Shown: positions 7,391 through 15,588 of the stretch, piece by piece
Layout of the letters: each line of letters begins with the position of its first letter
How positions within the stretch are numbered: the stretch's first letter is position 1
Origin: a virus
Reading direction: 5' to 3' (one strand)
IMG/VR virus record: IMGVR_UViG_3300022540_000418
Location: 1-32,943 of that record
DNA length: 32,943 nt
Program-made: the position numbers and the translations under genes
The notes under the pieces: model-generated
Seen by the model: the letters and a program-made list of their open reading frames with translations, nothing else
Told to the model about the DNA's origin: nothing
Databases searched by the model: none

Positions 7391-7795
7391 TTAGCCGGTG
7401 GCAAAGACAGCTATTGCAACTTCGAGGTCGCTTATTGCGACCGTTACACCGTCTGACCCTGTGGTTTTTGAAGTCTCAATGGTCGCGATATATAGCTCAT
7501 TGCCCGCAGTTGTCGCATCCCAGACTGTGAAATGCGTTATCTCCTGCGCCGAATCAATCTCTGTTCCCGCCCACTCTACCGCAGCAGTATTCTTAGAGAT
7601 TTGCTCCGTCGCAGTAGTCGAGGCAACCGCAGTTCCCATCGTAGCGGGCTTTCGGGCAATATCGGCTGTGCCGACCAGTGCTTCGTTTGCTGTGCCAGCG
7701 TTACCCGGGTCGCCCGTGTGCAGCATTAGATGTGGAGTTCCACCTTGCAGGTCCGCATCTAGCTTCGCATTAGCGTTCACATATCCCATTGCCAT
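7391..7795 (-). CDS. Putative tail-fibre / virion structural protein (HTGDPG type)
   Basis: 134 aa, low in charge and rich in Ala/Thr. The signature LHTGDPGNAGTANE, followed by IARKPATMG and THFTVWDATTAGNELYIATI, belongs to a common phage structural protein type found next to fibre genes. It is probably exposed on the virion. It starts at ATG 7795 behind AACAGGAGGTAACAA; the zinc-ribbon gene stops four bases before this start. The exact virion position is not known. Confidence 0.68.
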   Translation of the reverse strand: MAMGYVNANAKLDADLQGGTPHLMLHTGDPGNAGTANEALVGTADIARKPATMGTAVASTTATEQISKNTAAVEWAGTEIDSAQEITHFTVWDATTAGNELYIATIETSKTTGSDGVTVAISDLEVAIAVFATG

Positions 7796-7798
7796 TTG

Positions 7799-7960
7799 TT
7801 ACCTCCTGTTTGTCCAGCCGCATATCGGGCAAGACAATTCCTTATTCTTGTTTTCCTTTAATCCAGTATAACAGCATTCCGGGCATTCAGTGATGGTCGT
7901 TTCTGCCTCGGCGGCTTTTCGGTTTTCGTCTATCATGTCCTTTAGTTGCTGCCATGTCAT
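7799..7960 (-). CDS. Small zinc-ribbon protein (53 aa)
   Basis: A short ORF. It begins MTWQQLKDMIDENRKAAEAE, a helix, and then carries two Cys pairs: ECPECCY and SCPICGW, the knuckles of a zinc ribbon. Helix-plus-CxxC proteins of this size often lie downstream of capsid genes in siphophages, with unknown function. The start ATG 7960 follows AGGATGGTGAACT, and its stop is just before the AGGAGG-led start of the next gene, so the spacing supports translation. A different-frame ORF over the same bases (8084..7887) is a shadow. Confidence 0.75.
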   Translation of the reverse strand: MTWQQLKDMIDENRKAAEAETTITECPECCYTGLKENKNKELSCPICGWTNRR

Positions 7961-7990
7961 AGTTCACCATCCTATTCCGCGGCGGCTCTT

Positions 7991-8779
7991 TTAACTCTCG
8001 GTGCACGCGTCGCACTTTGGTAGTTCGTGTCCGCGGCCTTCTTTGTGCCTTTGCTGATATTCCTGGTGCTCGCTCGTCGTCCATATTTCCTCGATTGTCT
8101 GTGTATTCAGGTCCCCGAACTTTATATCACCAAACGGGTCAAAACAGCAAAGGCATACCACGCCGGTATAGAGAACTGTCATTTGGTTGATGGCCCGCGG
8201 GCATTGGGTCCACCGCCGCCGTTCGTAAGGATATTGAAGGCCCGCCCAGGATTGATACCGAATAGCCGACCCGCCCGATTCTATGAACGCGGTTATTTCA
8301 TCCTGGCTGATTTCGGGGTAGGCGACCATTGTGGCCCGATACTTTAGCCCGAGCCTGTCCATCAATTTGAAAGCCTGGACCACAGTCCAATAGTCCTTCA
8401 GCCCCATAACCTTTTCCCGCGTTTCGGGGCTCATCCCATTCAAAGAGACACTGAGCCGCAATTTGGGAATAGCCGCCAATTGGTGCACCAGGTCCGAAGT
8501 CAAGAAGCTGCCATTGGTATAGACCTCAATTTCCACACCGGGCAATCTAGCCCGCGCCAATTTCAGCCTGTCCATGAAGTCCTTATCCATGAACGGCTCT
8601 CCGGTCAACATGGGGTGAAACTGGCCCAAATTCGGCAAGCGGCTCGCTTCGTCGATTATCTTTTCGTATAAACCCTGAGCCATGAAGCCCTTCTCTGTGA
8701 ATTGGTGCTGGGGGCAAAAGACACACTTCCCGTTACAATGATTCGTCGTTTCGACCTGTAAATATAGCAGGTCCTTCAC
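7991..8779 (-). CDS. Radical SAM / SPASM domain enzyme
   Basis: 262 aa. The radical SAM cluster motif is C15-x3-C19-x2-C22 in NHCNGKCVFCPQH, with the usual GEP motif (MLTGEPFMDKDF). The C-terminus is a SPASM-type region: VVCLCCFDPFGDIKFGDLN, then the classic TIEEIW helix and C256/C259 near the end. Known family members cleave SAM at an Fe-S cluster to modify peptides or sugars. The GTG start overlaps the stop of the methyltransferase-glycosyltransferase gene (GTGA), so the two are co-translated. Finding it among virion genes is unusual; its substrate is unknown and may be a virion protein or a host glycan. Confidence 0.87.
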   Translation of the reverse strand: MKDLLYLQVETTNHCNGKCVFCPQHQFTEKGFMAQGLYEKIIDEASRLPNLGQFHPMLTGEPFMDKDFMDRLKLARARLPGVEIEVYTNGSFLTSDLVHQLAAIPKLRLSVSLNGMSPETREKVMGLKDYWTVVQAFKLMDRLGLKYRATMVAYPEISQDEITAFIESGGSAIRYQSWAGLQYPYERRRWTQCPRAINQMTVLYTGVVCLCCFDPFGDIKFGDLNTQTIEEIWTTSEHQEYQQRHKEGRGHELPKCDACTES

Positions 8780-10176
8780 CCCGGCTCACCATACGGATAG
8801 GGGTGGATTTTATCGTTGTTCTGCTGTTTAACGGTTATGAAGTGTAGGAAATGCTCAGGCCCGACCAGGCCCTTCGCTTTGTGCCCCGAAATGACGCCGG
8901 GGTCCACGAATATTTTAAAGCCCGCCGCCTGGACCTTGCGGCAAAAGTAGAAATCTTCGCCGACAAAAGTTCCAGGATTGTATTCGAACCACGGGGGCTC
9001 GATAGCGTCTAATACTCTGCGATGGACCAAAAGGCACCCCGCGCCAACGCCGTCGCACTCTATCAAGTCTTCCTTGGTCGAGGGGAGTATAACGGCTTCG
9101 CCGCCGCGCAGGTGGTCCTTATTTTTGCGGAGGAATTGCGCCAGCGGATTGACCACGGGTGAGTAGTAATGCGCATCCTTTTCCTCTTTGGCATTCCCCT
9201 GGTAGGCATACACGTAGCAATGCGGGTATGGCACGCCAGGGCTTTTGAAATAGAGGCCCGATATCACCGGTAAGTCCCAGCTTAGTAATTTCGTCAAGGT
9301 TTGCGGGGCGAAAGTCTGATCCGCGTCCATGAAGAATAGCCAGTCCTTTTCTAGCTCTCTGATGATCTGATTCCGTGCCACGTCGGCGGGCCGATTGCTG
9401 ATCTTTGTCAGCTTGAGCCCGCTAGGCTTTTCCAGGCCGATGAACGAATAGAACCATTCGTCAGGGATTTGCCCCAGGCAGGGAACGCCCACATGAACCC
9501 CGTGGCTGTCCCCACCTTTGACCAGGTCCCCGTTCGGCCTTTCTATGAGGTTCACGTCCAGCGCCATCTTCGTGAAATACTCGGAATGGTCGAAGTGCAT
9601 CGGGAATATCTCTTGCTGCCCGAAATTCGACCGATGATAGACGAACCCCTTATCCCTCAGACACCGGGCGAGCTCTTTGAGAAGCCCCGGTAGGGCGTCT
9701 TTGTGGACGTGCTCGAAGAAGTCATTGGCCACGACGATATCGATGTCCCTGACGCCTTTTAACATCGAAATGGTGTCAATTCCCAGACCGCGGTCGGCAA
9801 ACCGCATTTCCGCGAAAGCTCTCAGGCGCGGGTTTATGTCGTAATAGATAACGTGGTTGCCCGCGTAGGCCAGTTGAATACATAGCGTTCCCAGGCCCGC
9901 GCCGATCTCCAATACCCTTCGGTTTCGATAGGATAGTAGGGGTGCATTCCAAGACTGATAGAGGGGACTTTCGCAGTTCCAGGGTATCAATTCATACAGG
10001 TAGAAATCCCCCTGGTCGCGGTAGAAGCGGGCTACTTCCGTTGCCGTCTTCGGGGCCGCCTTTTCCCAGCGCTCAGCGGCTTGTGTTACGTTATACGCCC
10101 GCACGTCCTTTAGAACCTCATTGTAAGTCTGGTTCAGGAATCGCGCTAATTCCCTGACAGTATGTTCGAAGCTCAC
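8776..10176 (-). CDS. Methyltransferase-glycosyltransferase fusion
   Basis: 466 aa. Residues about 100-200 are a class I SAM methyltransferase: motif I EIGAGLGTLCIQLAYAG, the acidic end of strand 2 (YYDINPR) and motif IV VVANDFFEHV. Residues about 225-466 are a GT-A-like glycosyltransferase: NRPADVARNQII, the metal-binding DADQTF, DGVGAGCLLVHRRVLDAI and VGEDFYFCRKVQAAGFKIFV. Both sugar transfer and methylation are likely; methyl-capped glycans are a plausible product. The GTG start follows AAGGAGGGTAAAG just downstream of a large stem-loop. The stop overlaps the radical SAM start. Confidence 0.87.
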   Translation of the reverse strand: MSFEHTVRELARFLNQTYNEVLKDVRAYNVTQAAERWEKAAPKTATEVARFYRDQGDFYLYELIPWNCESPLYQSWNAPLLSYRNRRVLEIGAGLGTLCIQLAYAGNHVIYYDINPRLRAFAEMRFADRGLGIDTISMLKGVRDIDIVVANDFFEHVHKDALPGLLKELARCLRDKGFVYHRSNFGQQEIFPMHFDHSEYFTKMALDVNLIERPNGDLVKGGDSHGVHVGVPCLGQIPDEWFYSFIGLEKPSGLKLTKISNRPADVARNQIIRELEKDWLFFMDADQTFAPQTLTKLLSWDLPVISGLYFKSPGVPYPHCYVYAYQGNAKEEKDAHYYSPVVNPLAQFLRKNKDHLRGGEAVILPSTKEDLIECDGVGAGCLLVHRRVLDAIEPPWFEYNPGTFVGEDFYFCRKVQAAGFKIFVDPGVISGHKAKGLVGPEHFLHFITVKQQNNDKIHPYPYGEPG

Positions 10177-10193
10177 CTTTACCCTCCTTTTTA

Positions 10194-10233
10194 TGGGGCT
10201 AGGGGGTAGGAGGGTTTAACCCACCTAGCCCCA
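10194..10233 (-). other. Large stem-loop before the methyltransferase-glycosyltransferase gene
   Basis: A perfect 10-bp inverted repeat (TGGGGCTAGG / CCTAGCCCCA) encloses a second small hairpin (GGGT-TTA-ACCC). It lies 18 bases upstream of the GTG start, immediately before its ribosome site. No U-run follows on either strand, so it is not a classic terminator. It may control translation, protect an RNA end or mark the edge of an inserted cassette. Confidence 0.6.
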
Positions 10234-10282
10234 CTAACTCCCCGAATAACGCTGCGAATGCCTCGCTCGCAACGGTAATCGG

Positions 10283-10684
10283 CTACTGGCTGACGGCGCC
10301 GTATCGCGGGTTGAAACGCGCGTTGATAGCCGCGAACATATTGCCCGTCCCTGCTGCTGGCGTCAATTCCATTCTCAGGTAGCGATAGCCGTCGCTCATC
10401 TCGTCGGCGCTGACCTCTACCACCTCGATTTGATTCGTGGTGGCACTCGCGATAGTTTTCGTTGCCAGGAAGGTGGTCGAAAACTGCGTCGAAGTCGTGC
10501 CTTCGGCGATTACCGCGGTGACCGCACCGAGCCACTGAGTAGCCCCCGATACCGTGATAACGCCCGCGAAGTTGTGATACTTCGCCATGTCCACGGCCTG
10601 ACCATTAACGGCCTGAGCCGTTCGATAGGTCGTGGGAACGGGAATACCGTCATCTACCTTTATGTTTTCGTCAAATACGTGCAT
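10283..10684 (-). CDS. Putative head decoration / capsid-associated protein
   Basis: 133 aa, neutral and beta-rich (MHVFDENIKVDDGIPVPTTY, FAGVITVSGATQWLGAVTAV, YRYLRMELTPAAGTGNMFAA). It resembles small structural proteins encoded right after HK97-type capsid genes, which often decorate or cement the capsid. No enzymatic motif. Start ATG 10684 follows CAGGAGATTTACT. The role is inferred from composition and position. Confidence 0.65.
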   Translation of the reverse strand: MHVFDENIKVDDGIPVPTTYRTAQAVNGQAVDMAKYHNFAGVITVSGATQWLGAVTAVIAEGTTSTQFSTTFLATKTIASATTNQIEVVEVSADEMSDGYRYLRMELTPAAGTGNMFAAINARFNPRYGAVSQ

Positions 10685-10702
10685 AGTAAATCTCCTGACG
10701 CT

Positions 10703-10837
10703 TTATTTAGAAAACGGGTCGTCGGCCCATTCCCTCTTACTCGTTACGCGTGCTGGCTCGGTAAGCCCCCAACTGAATTGACTACAACGACAGGGATTGT
10801 AGCCACATACCATGCAAACTCCTGCCATTTGTATCAC
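10703..10837 (-). CDS. Tiny Cys-rich protein after the capsid gene (44 aa)
   Basis: A short frame fills the space between the capsid and decoration genes. From the GTG at 10837 it reads MIQMAGVCMVCGYNPCRC (18 residues), then SQFSWG and a charged end (SKREWADDPFSK). Four cysteines in CMVC and CRC could bind zinc. AAAGGGGGTGAT sits at a good distance before the GTG; an ATG at 10828 is the alternative start. The frame and ribosome site make it credible, but I do not know the family. Confidence 0.55.
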   Translation of the reverse strand: MIQMAGVCMVCGYNPCRCSQFSWGLTEPARVTSKREWADDPFSK

Positions 10838-10862
10838 ATCACCCCCTTTGGCCTATTTCCGG

Positions 10863-11978
10863 TTATGACGTGGTGGACGCCAGACACACGTAAGGCGACT
10901 GCGTAGAACCACGCTTGGGCGTGAACGCCGTGTCCTGCAACGGCTGCCCGTCCACGCGCTTAACGAACCGCCAGGTTGTCTCGTCGGTGTTGAAGCGGTA
11001 TTCCACGCTGCGGTCGATCTTCAGGCCCTTGCGGTCCCCGATAACGTATTTATCGAGGTCATAGAGCCCGATATCGCCGACGCTGCCAAGGGCGGCCTGG
11101 TGCTCGGTGAAGTATAGCGGAATGCCGAATAGGCCCGTCGGGACCCGCTGCCCCGCGATCATTGCCCACGTTAGGACCGTGCTCCCCAAGTTCATCAGGT
11201 AAGGCAGAATGCCCTTATTCCCGACCCAGACCGTCGAGCGCCCATAGAGGTCGCCCTGGAACCGAGCCATGACATCCCCCAGGTCGGTCAACGCTACCTG
11301 GCTCACGGTGGCACGGAAGGGCGTTATCAGGGCCCCGCTGTTCATAATGCCTAGCGGCTGCCCTACCCCATTGCCCTGCCAGAAGGCTTCTTCCTCAAAC
11401 CAAGTGATCGAATCACCGAATAGCTTGATTAGGAGCGCTTCCAGCGCGATCGCGGCGTCCTCTAGCAACTCGTCGGACGCGAAGGTGAAGCCGATTAGCT
11501 TTTTGGCTATCAGCTTGATATTGCCGAACGTCGGCTGGCTGAGCGTCTTGGTCCCAGCTTGCTCCGTCCAGTAAGCGATGACGCCCCCGTGAACACTAGA
11601 GCTATGGGAAGTGTCCTTTACGGTCGGGTAGTTCAGCGTATCGCTGGTCATGGGCATTTTACGGGCCAGGGGCCGCACAATAGCCGTCTCCAGGGCCACT
11701 TGCTCGATACCCGCCGCCCATTGTTCGGGCACGAGGAAGCCGCCTTCCGAATCCACGTTTGAACTCAGCGCCTTCAGGCGGCCGTCGTCGGGGGCCATTC
11801 GGTTTTTGTGATGGTCATTGACAGCCCTGAGCCATTCGCCGAAACTCTTGAACTGGTTCACATCTTCGGCTGGGGGATTATCGCCCCCAGGGGGAAAGTG
11901 CCTATCCGTGAGCTTCAGCGCCTCTACGGCTTTTTCGGCGGCTTGCCTTGCTAATTCCTTGATTTCTTCTTCGCTCAT
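10863..11978 (-). CDS. Major capsid protein, HK97 fold
   Basis: 371 aa. Residues 1 to about 75 are a helical, charged scaffold-like segment (EEEIKELARQAAEKAVEAL), which the protease usually removes. The capsid body starts near GGFLVPEQWAAGIEQVALET and continues with MTSDTLNYPTVKD, a typical HK97 strand order, and AFWQGNGVGQPLGIMNSGAL. The C-terminal P-domain strand is around KYVIGDRKGLKIDRSVEYRF. It builds the icosahedral shell. It lies directly downstream of the protease, as in HK97, with a 6-base gap and an ACGGAGGTAAATCAAT ribosome site. Confidence 0.93.
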   Translation of the reverse strand: MSEEEIKELARQAAEKAVEALKLTDRHFPPGGDNPPAEDVNQFKSFGEWLRAVNDHHKNRMAPDDGRLKALSSNVDSEGGFLVPEQWAAGIEQVALETAIVRPLARKMPMTSDTLNYPTVKDTSHSSSVHGGVIAYWTEQAGTKTLSQPTFGNIKLIAKKLIGFTFASDELLEDAAIALEALLIKLFGDSITWFEEEAFWQGNGVGQPLGIMNSGALITPFRATVSQVALTDLGDVMARFQGDLYGRSTVWVGNKGILPYLMNLGSTVLTWAMIAGQRVPTGLFGIPLYFTEHQAALGSVGDIGLYDLDKYVIGDRKGLKIDRSVEYRFNTDETTWRFVKRVDGQPLQDTAFTPKRGSTQSPYVCLASTTS

Positions 11979-11984
11979 ATTGAT

Positions 11985-13682
11985 TTACCTCCGTAGTTTT
12001 CCTTTTGCCTGTTCAATCGCTGCGCTGAGAGCATTGGTGATAATGTCGCGAATTTCTTCACGCGTCAGCGCCTTCTCAGGCTCGTCGGTGTGCTCGGCCG
12101 AATCTAGGACACCCTGGGCCAGGCTTTTGATTTCCTCTAGCCGTTCCCGATTGACCCGATTCAGCACAGCGCCGATTTTCTCGGCTATATCAACAGGGAT
12201 GTCGTTCCCTGCGTCACGCATTAATTCAGCTTGTTGGAAGATGATACGAATTATATTCCAGGCCTGTTCTATAGTATGTCGGCTTAACCCTACCTTAGCT
12301 ATAGCATCAAATAGGTATGCCATTTCATCTGCTATTGCCGCCTGTGAAATCTCTCTCTCCCGGGGCAATTCCTTCTCAGGAATGCCGCCCAGGGCCTTCC
12401 AGGGTGGCTCTTTGTCAAATTCCTCATAATGCTTGGCTAGGTGGGCCTTCGCGCCGGTCTGTTCAGCCTCCGTTGCGTCTATGCCACCTCTAGCTCCCAT
12501 GAGAACCGCCCCCGCGGCGGCGACACCTGCCCAGACTACGGCGTGCTTATCGCTGGCTAAGTGATGGGGCAATTTGTAGGACCCTTTGAGTTCGGTATCG
12601 CCCTGGACGATGGTGCACATGACTTTGAGGTCGTCCACTTCAGCACTGGCTACCTCGCGGCCCGCGTTCCATTCCACATCTGTGCCCGCCTTTGGCGTGC
12701 CGTTTGGATGTGCTGATTCGTAAGAGATTGCAGCCTTGGAATCATTGCTTGAAATTGCTCTGCCAGGGCCAGGCCGGTCAACCCGCCGCATTTCCCCACC
12801 ACACTCAGGACATTTCAAGTCAACACAATGTTCCTCAGTTTCAAGGGTATGACCACAAACAATACACTCGCACGTATAAGATTGCTTGTCTGCTACGCTC
12901 GCCTCTGTCGCCACCTCAAAGGTGCCATCATAGTCCTTACAATGGGTCCGCGCCTCGGCGGCCGTCCATGTTTCCTTGTTGTAGCGATAAGCCTGGTCGG
13001 TCATCGTATCTTCATCCTCTAGGCGCCCCATGATAACCGAATACTTTTTGCCATCGTGCGTTCGCTCGCTGCGCCTGAAGCTGCCTTCCTGGAAGTCGTC
13101 AGGGTCGCGGAGCCGACACGCGTGTTCGTTGGGATAGGGACGCAATACAACCGTCGGGACGACTTCCATAAACGGCGCGATATCGCTGATAATGCCCTTC
13201 GCCTTTGCTTCGGCCAGGGCCTCGGGATTCGCCGGCACAGGGCAGCCCGAAAGCTCTAGTAGCTCTTGCTGAAGGTAACGCGTCGGCTGATGGGAAAACC
13301 AATTATCGTCTTCGTCCTCTTTGGTTTCGATCGGTTCGCTCTTAATCGGTATAAAGCCGACCGACGTGGCCCGAATGAAGCCACCCTTGTAGAGCTGATA
13401 GACGGTGTCCGCAAACTCGTATTCGTGGCGCTCGGCAAACTGGACGTGGAAGCGTAGCTGGCCGTCCTTCGCCCATACCTCTATAGCCTTCCCGACGGGC
13501 GGGTCGGTATAATTATGGGCCCACATAAATACGGGGTTCTTCTTGTAGTTGGCCAGCTTCCAGCCCTTGGCCATGATGATATCGCCCTCGCGGTCCTGGG
13601 ATTCCGTGGACCCGACGAATTCGAGGACCCGCGGCGATACCTCTTTGACTTCAAAGGGTAGTATTTTGACTATCTTTTCCAT
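11985..13682 (-). CDS. Prohead protease with extra zinc-ribbon and C-terminal domains
   Basis: 565 aa, about three times a simple HK97 protease. Residues 1 to about 165 are the protease: H56 in MWAHNYTDPP and S107 in RATSVGFIP are the expected catalytic pair, followed by ELSGCPVPANPEAL. Residues about 190-260 are an accessory module (FRRSERTHDGKKYSVIMGRL). Residues 271-294 hold a zinc ribbon (C273/C276 and C291/C294). Residues about 330-430 are another module (YKLPHHLASDKHAVVWAGVA), and the rest is helical, scaffold-like. It probably cleaves the capsid N-terminal arm and may also serve as the scaffold. Confidence 0.85.
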   Translation of the reverse strand: MEKIVKILPFEVKEVSPRVLEFVGSTESQDREGDIIMAKGWKLANYKKNPVFMWAHNYTDPPVGKAIEVWAKDGQLRFHVQFAERHEYEFADTVYQLYKGGFIRATSVGFIPIKSEPIETKEDEDDNWFSHQPTRYLQQELLELSGCPVPANPEALAEAKAKGIISDIAPFMEVVPTVVLRPYPNEHACRLRDPDDFQEGSFRRSERTHDGKKYSVIMGRLEDEDTMTDQAYRYNKETWTAAEARTHCKDYDGTFEVATEASVADKQSYTCECIVCGHTLETEEHCVDLKCPECGGEMRRVDRPGPGRAISSNDSKAAISYESAHPNGTPKAGTDVEWNAGREVASAEVDDLKVMCTIVQGDTELKGSYKLPHHLASDKHAVVWAGVAAAGAVLMGARGGIDATEAEQTGAKAHLAKHYEEFDKEPPWKALGGIPEKELPREREISQAAIADEMAYLFDAIAKVGLSRHTIEQAWNIIRIIFQQAELMRDAGNDIPVDIAEKIGAVLNRVNRERLEEIKSLAQGVLDSAEHTDEPEKALTREEIRDIITNALSAAIEQAKGKLRR

Positions 13683-13691
13683 ATAGACCTC

Positions 13692-15581
13692 CTATATTAT
13701 GGGTAGAAAGACACAGCGACATTGGGGGTGAAGCGGGATCATTCCGTGCGTCTCCTTCACCGCATATTCTCTTCCATGTAAGGGCGCGCAAATATCACAA
13801 GTGCGGCCGTCCTCAGCTGTGTAGAATTCGGCCGTTTCGACGCCCGCGGTTTCATAGCCCCGTAGATTCCCCTCTACGGACGCGGCTATCGTTTCGGTCC
13901 TGGCCACCATTTGCGCCCTGACCTTGTTAGCCTGACCGTAATATTCCACGACGCGATTGGTCAGATTCGGAATCGATTCGCCCGCCTCGAATCCTTCTAC
14001 CAGAGTGGCCCGCAATTGCTTTATCGTCGTGCCGTTTAGCAGTTTCGCCAATTCCAGCGACCGGGTTGCCAGCCATAAACGAGCCCGTTCATCGACTTGC
14101 TTACTATCTTGGTGCGGCATCTGCGGCGTAAGCAAGTCCAGGCCGTCCTGATAATGGCGCTCGAATACCCTGGTCAGGATCGGCAGCATTGCTTTGTCGA
14201 ATATGTTGCGCGCCTCCAATTCGTCGAATAGCGCGTCGTGAGGGTTGTCGCCGGCCCGCAGCCGCCTTATGACTTCCTTTTCCTGGTCGCCCCATAGCTT
14301 CTTCAATTCGCTCACAAACCACCGTTCTTCGGCTTCCGTCTTGGCCGCAAAAGCCCTCCAGAAGGCCGTTTTGCCGTCGCTGCTAAGGCTTTTCACGATC
14401 GGCCTAAGACTTCCCTTGGCAGGGACCTCGACAACCGAAAACGGAAGGAGAAAACTGCCCTCAGCTTTGACGTCTAGGCCGATCTCCTGGCGCGCTTCTT
14501 CGCGGGTGATAATACCCGCTTCGAAGTCCTTACGGTTCTGCTCGCGGTTCGTTTTGACATCTGCGGGCACAGGGTCCGCGAAGGCAAACTCGATACCATC
14601 ATCGTATAACGGGCATAGTTGCTCGTTCAGCGCTTCCCGTAGTCTTTGGAGGGCGGGCCTGATGGTATATTTGGCAAAGATATATTCGTCCGCCTCGGCC
14701 CTGGCCCGGGACCCAACTTCGCTGGCCCCTATCAGGGATTCGGGAATATGGTAAGCCGCCAGTATGAGCTTCTTTGACGCGTTTCGTAGGCCCGCGAAGT
14801 CCATATCCTTAGCGCTCATGGCGACGGTATTCGCTTTGGCGCCGCCCCAGAGGAAGCCAGGCTTATAGGCATTGCGCCAACCCTCGTGAACCTCCGTGAA
14901 TTCGTCGCGTATTCGCTGGCGTTCGTCCTTACCAGGTAATTCGGGGAATTCCAAGAATAGCCGCGGGGTCGCATCATTATAGAATAGCTTGTTTTGATAT
15001 TTGGCCGCGTGTATCTCCGAATCCAGGTCCGTCGCTATCGCCTTCGCAGCGCCGATTCCTCTATAAGGATTCGCGGGGTTCGGGTTGAATATGTGGATTA
15101 CTTCGGGAATTTCCAGCCTGACCTTCGTATTGCCGCGTTCGTATTCGTAGTGCGAAATGTATTTCTCGGCCGACGGGATTATCTTCATATAAGACGGCGG
15201 GGCCGCCCACATTTCCCCGGGGATCCCCAGGCCGTTCCTTTGCAGGACTATAAAGGCTTCCCCAACCAATTCGATGTAGGTTTCTACCAGTAACAGGAAT
15301 TGATAGCGGGTCTGGAAGGGATTCACGTGATCCCATAATTCGATTAGCGGGTGTTCCTCGATTTCCTCGTATTCACCCTTCTTGCGCTTCTCATATAAGG
15401 TCCATTCCGAAGCGGCGACCGCGTTGGCGATCAGCGAAACGGCACCGAATAACCAGCCGATCTCACCGTAGGCATTGAGATAAGCCTGGTAGTTCCAGCC
15501 TGGCGGGATAGCCAGTTCGGTAAACCCGCTACCGCCTAACCGATAGCCGAGCAGTCGCCGCAATGTTTCCTTTACAGCCAT
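13692..15581 (-). CDS. Portal protein fused to a MuF-like head morphogenesis domain
   Basis: 629 aa. Residues 1 to about 390 are an HK97-type portal: WLFGAVSLIANAVAASEWTL, NPANPYRGIGAAKAI, KKLILAAYHIPESLIG and FEAGIITREEARQEIGLD. The C-terminal ~200 residues are a Mu gpF-like domain, with ARTETIAASVEGNLRGYE, TAEDGRTCDICAPLHGREYA and the ending HPQCRCVFLPI. Elsewhere these are usually two adjacent genes. The portal forms the DNA channel at the head vertex, and MuF proteins are packaged with it. It lies 7 bases downstream of the terminase. Confidence 0.92.
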   Translation of the reverse strand: MAVKETLRRLLGYRLGGSGFTELAIPPGWNYQAYLNAYGEIGWLFGAVSLIANAVAASEWTLYEKRKKGEYEEIEEHPLIELWDHVNPFQTRYQFLLLVETYIELVGEAFIVLQRNGLGIPGEMWAAPPSYMKIIPSAEKYISHYEYERGNTKVRLEIPEVIHIFNPNPANPYRGIGAAKAIATDLDSEIHAAKYQNKLFYNDATPRLFLEFPELPGKDERQRIRDEFTEVHEGWRNAYKPGFLWGGAKANTVAMSAKDMDFAGLRNASKKLILAAYHIPESLIGASEVGSRARAEADEYIFAKYTIRPALQRLREALNEQLCPLYDDGIEFAFADPVPADVKTNREQNRKDFEAGIITREEARQEIGLDVKAEGSFLLPFSVVEVPAKGSLRPIVKSLSSDGKTAFWRAFAAKTEAEERWFVSELKKLWGDQEKEVIRRLRAGDNPHDALFDELEARNIFDKAMLPILTRVFERHYQDGLDLLTPQMPHQDSKQVDERARLWLATRSLELAKLLNGTTIKQLRATLVEGFEAGESIPNLTNRVVEYYGQANKVRAQMVARTETIAASVEGNLRGYETAGVETAEFYTAEDGRTCDICAPLHGREYAVKETHGMIPLHPQCRCVFLPII

Positions 15582-15588
15582 GAACCTC

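Noticed and set aside
7887-8084. Minus-strand 65-aa ORF
   Set aside because: Overlaps the end of the radical SAM gene and the zinc-ribbon gene in another frame; Arg-rich composition typical of a shadow.
10240-10282. A possible promoter (TTGCGA) upstream of the methyltransferase-glycosyltransferase gene
   Set aside because: The -10 box at the right distance (TTATTC) has almost no match, so I do not call it.
10191-10535. Minus-strand 114-aa ORF
   Set aside because: Overlaps the decoration-like gene out of frame and crosses the stem-loop; no ribosome site.
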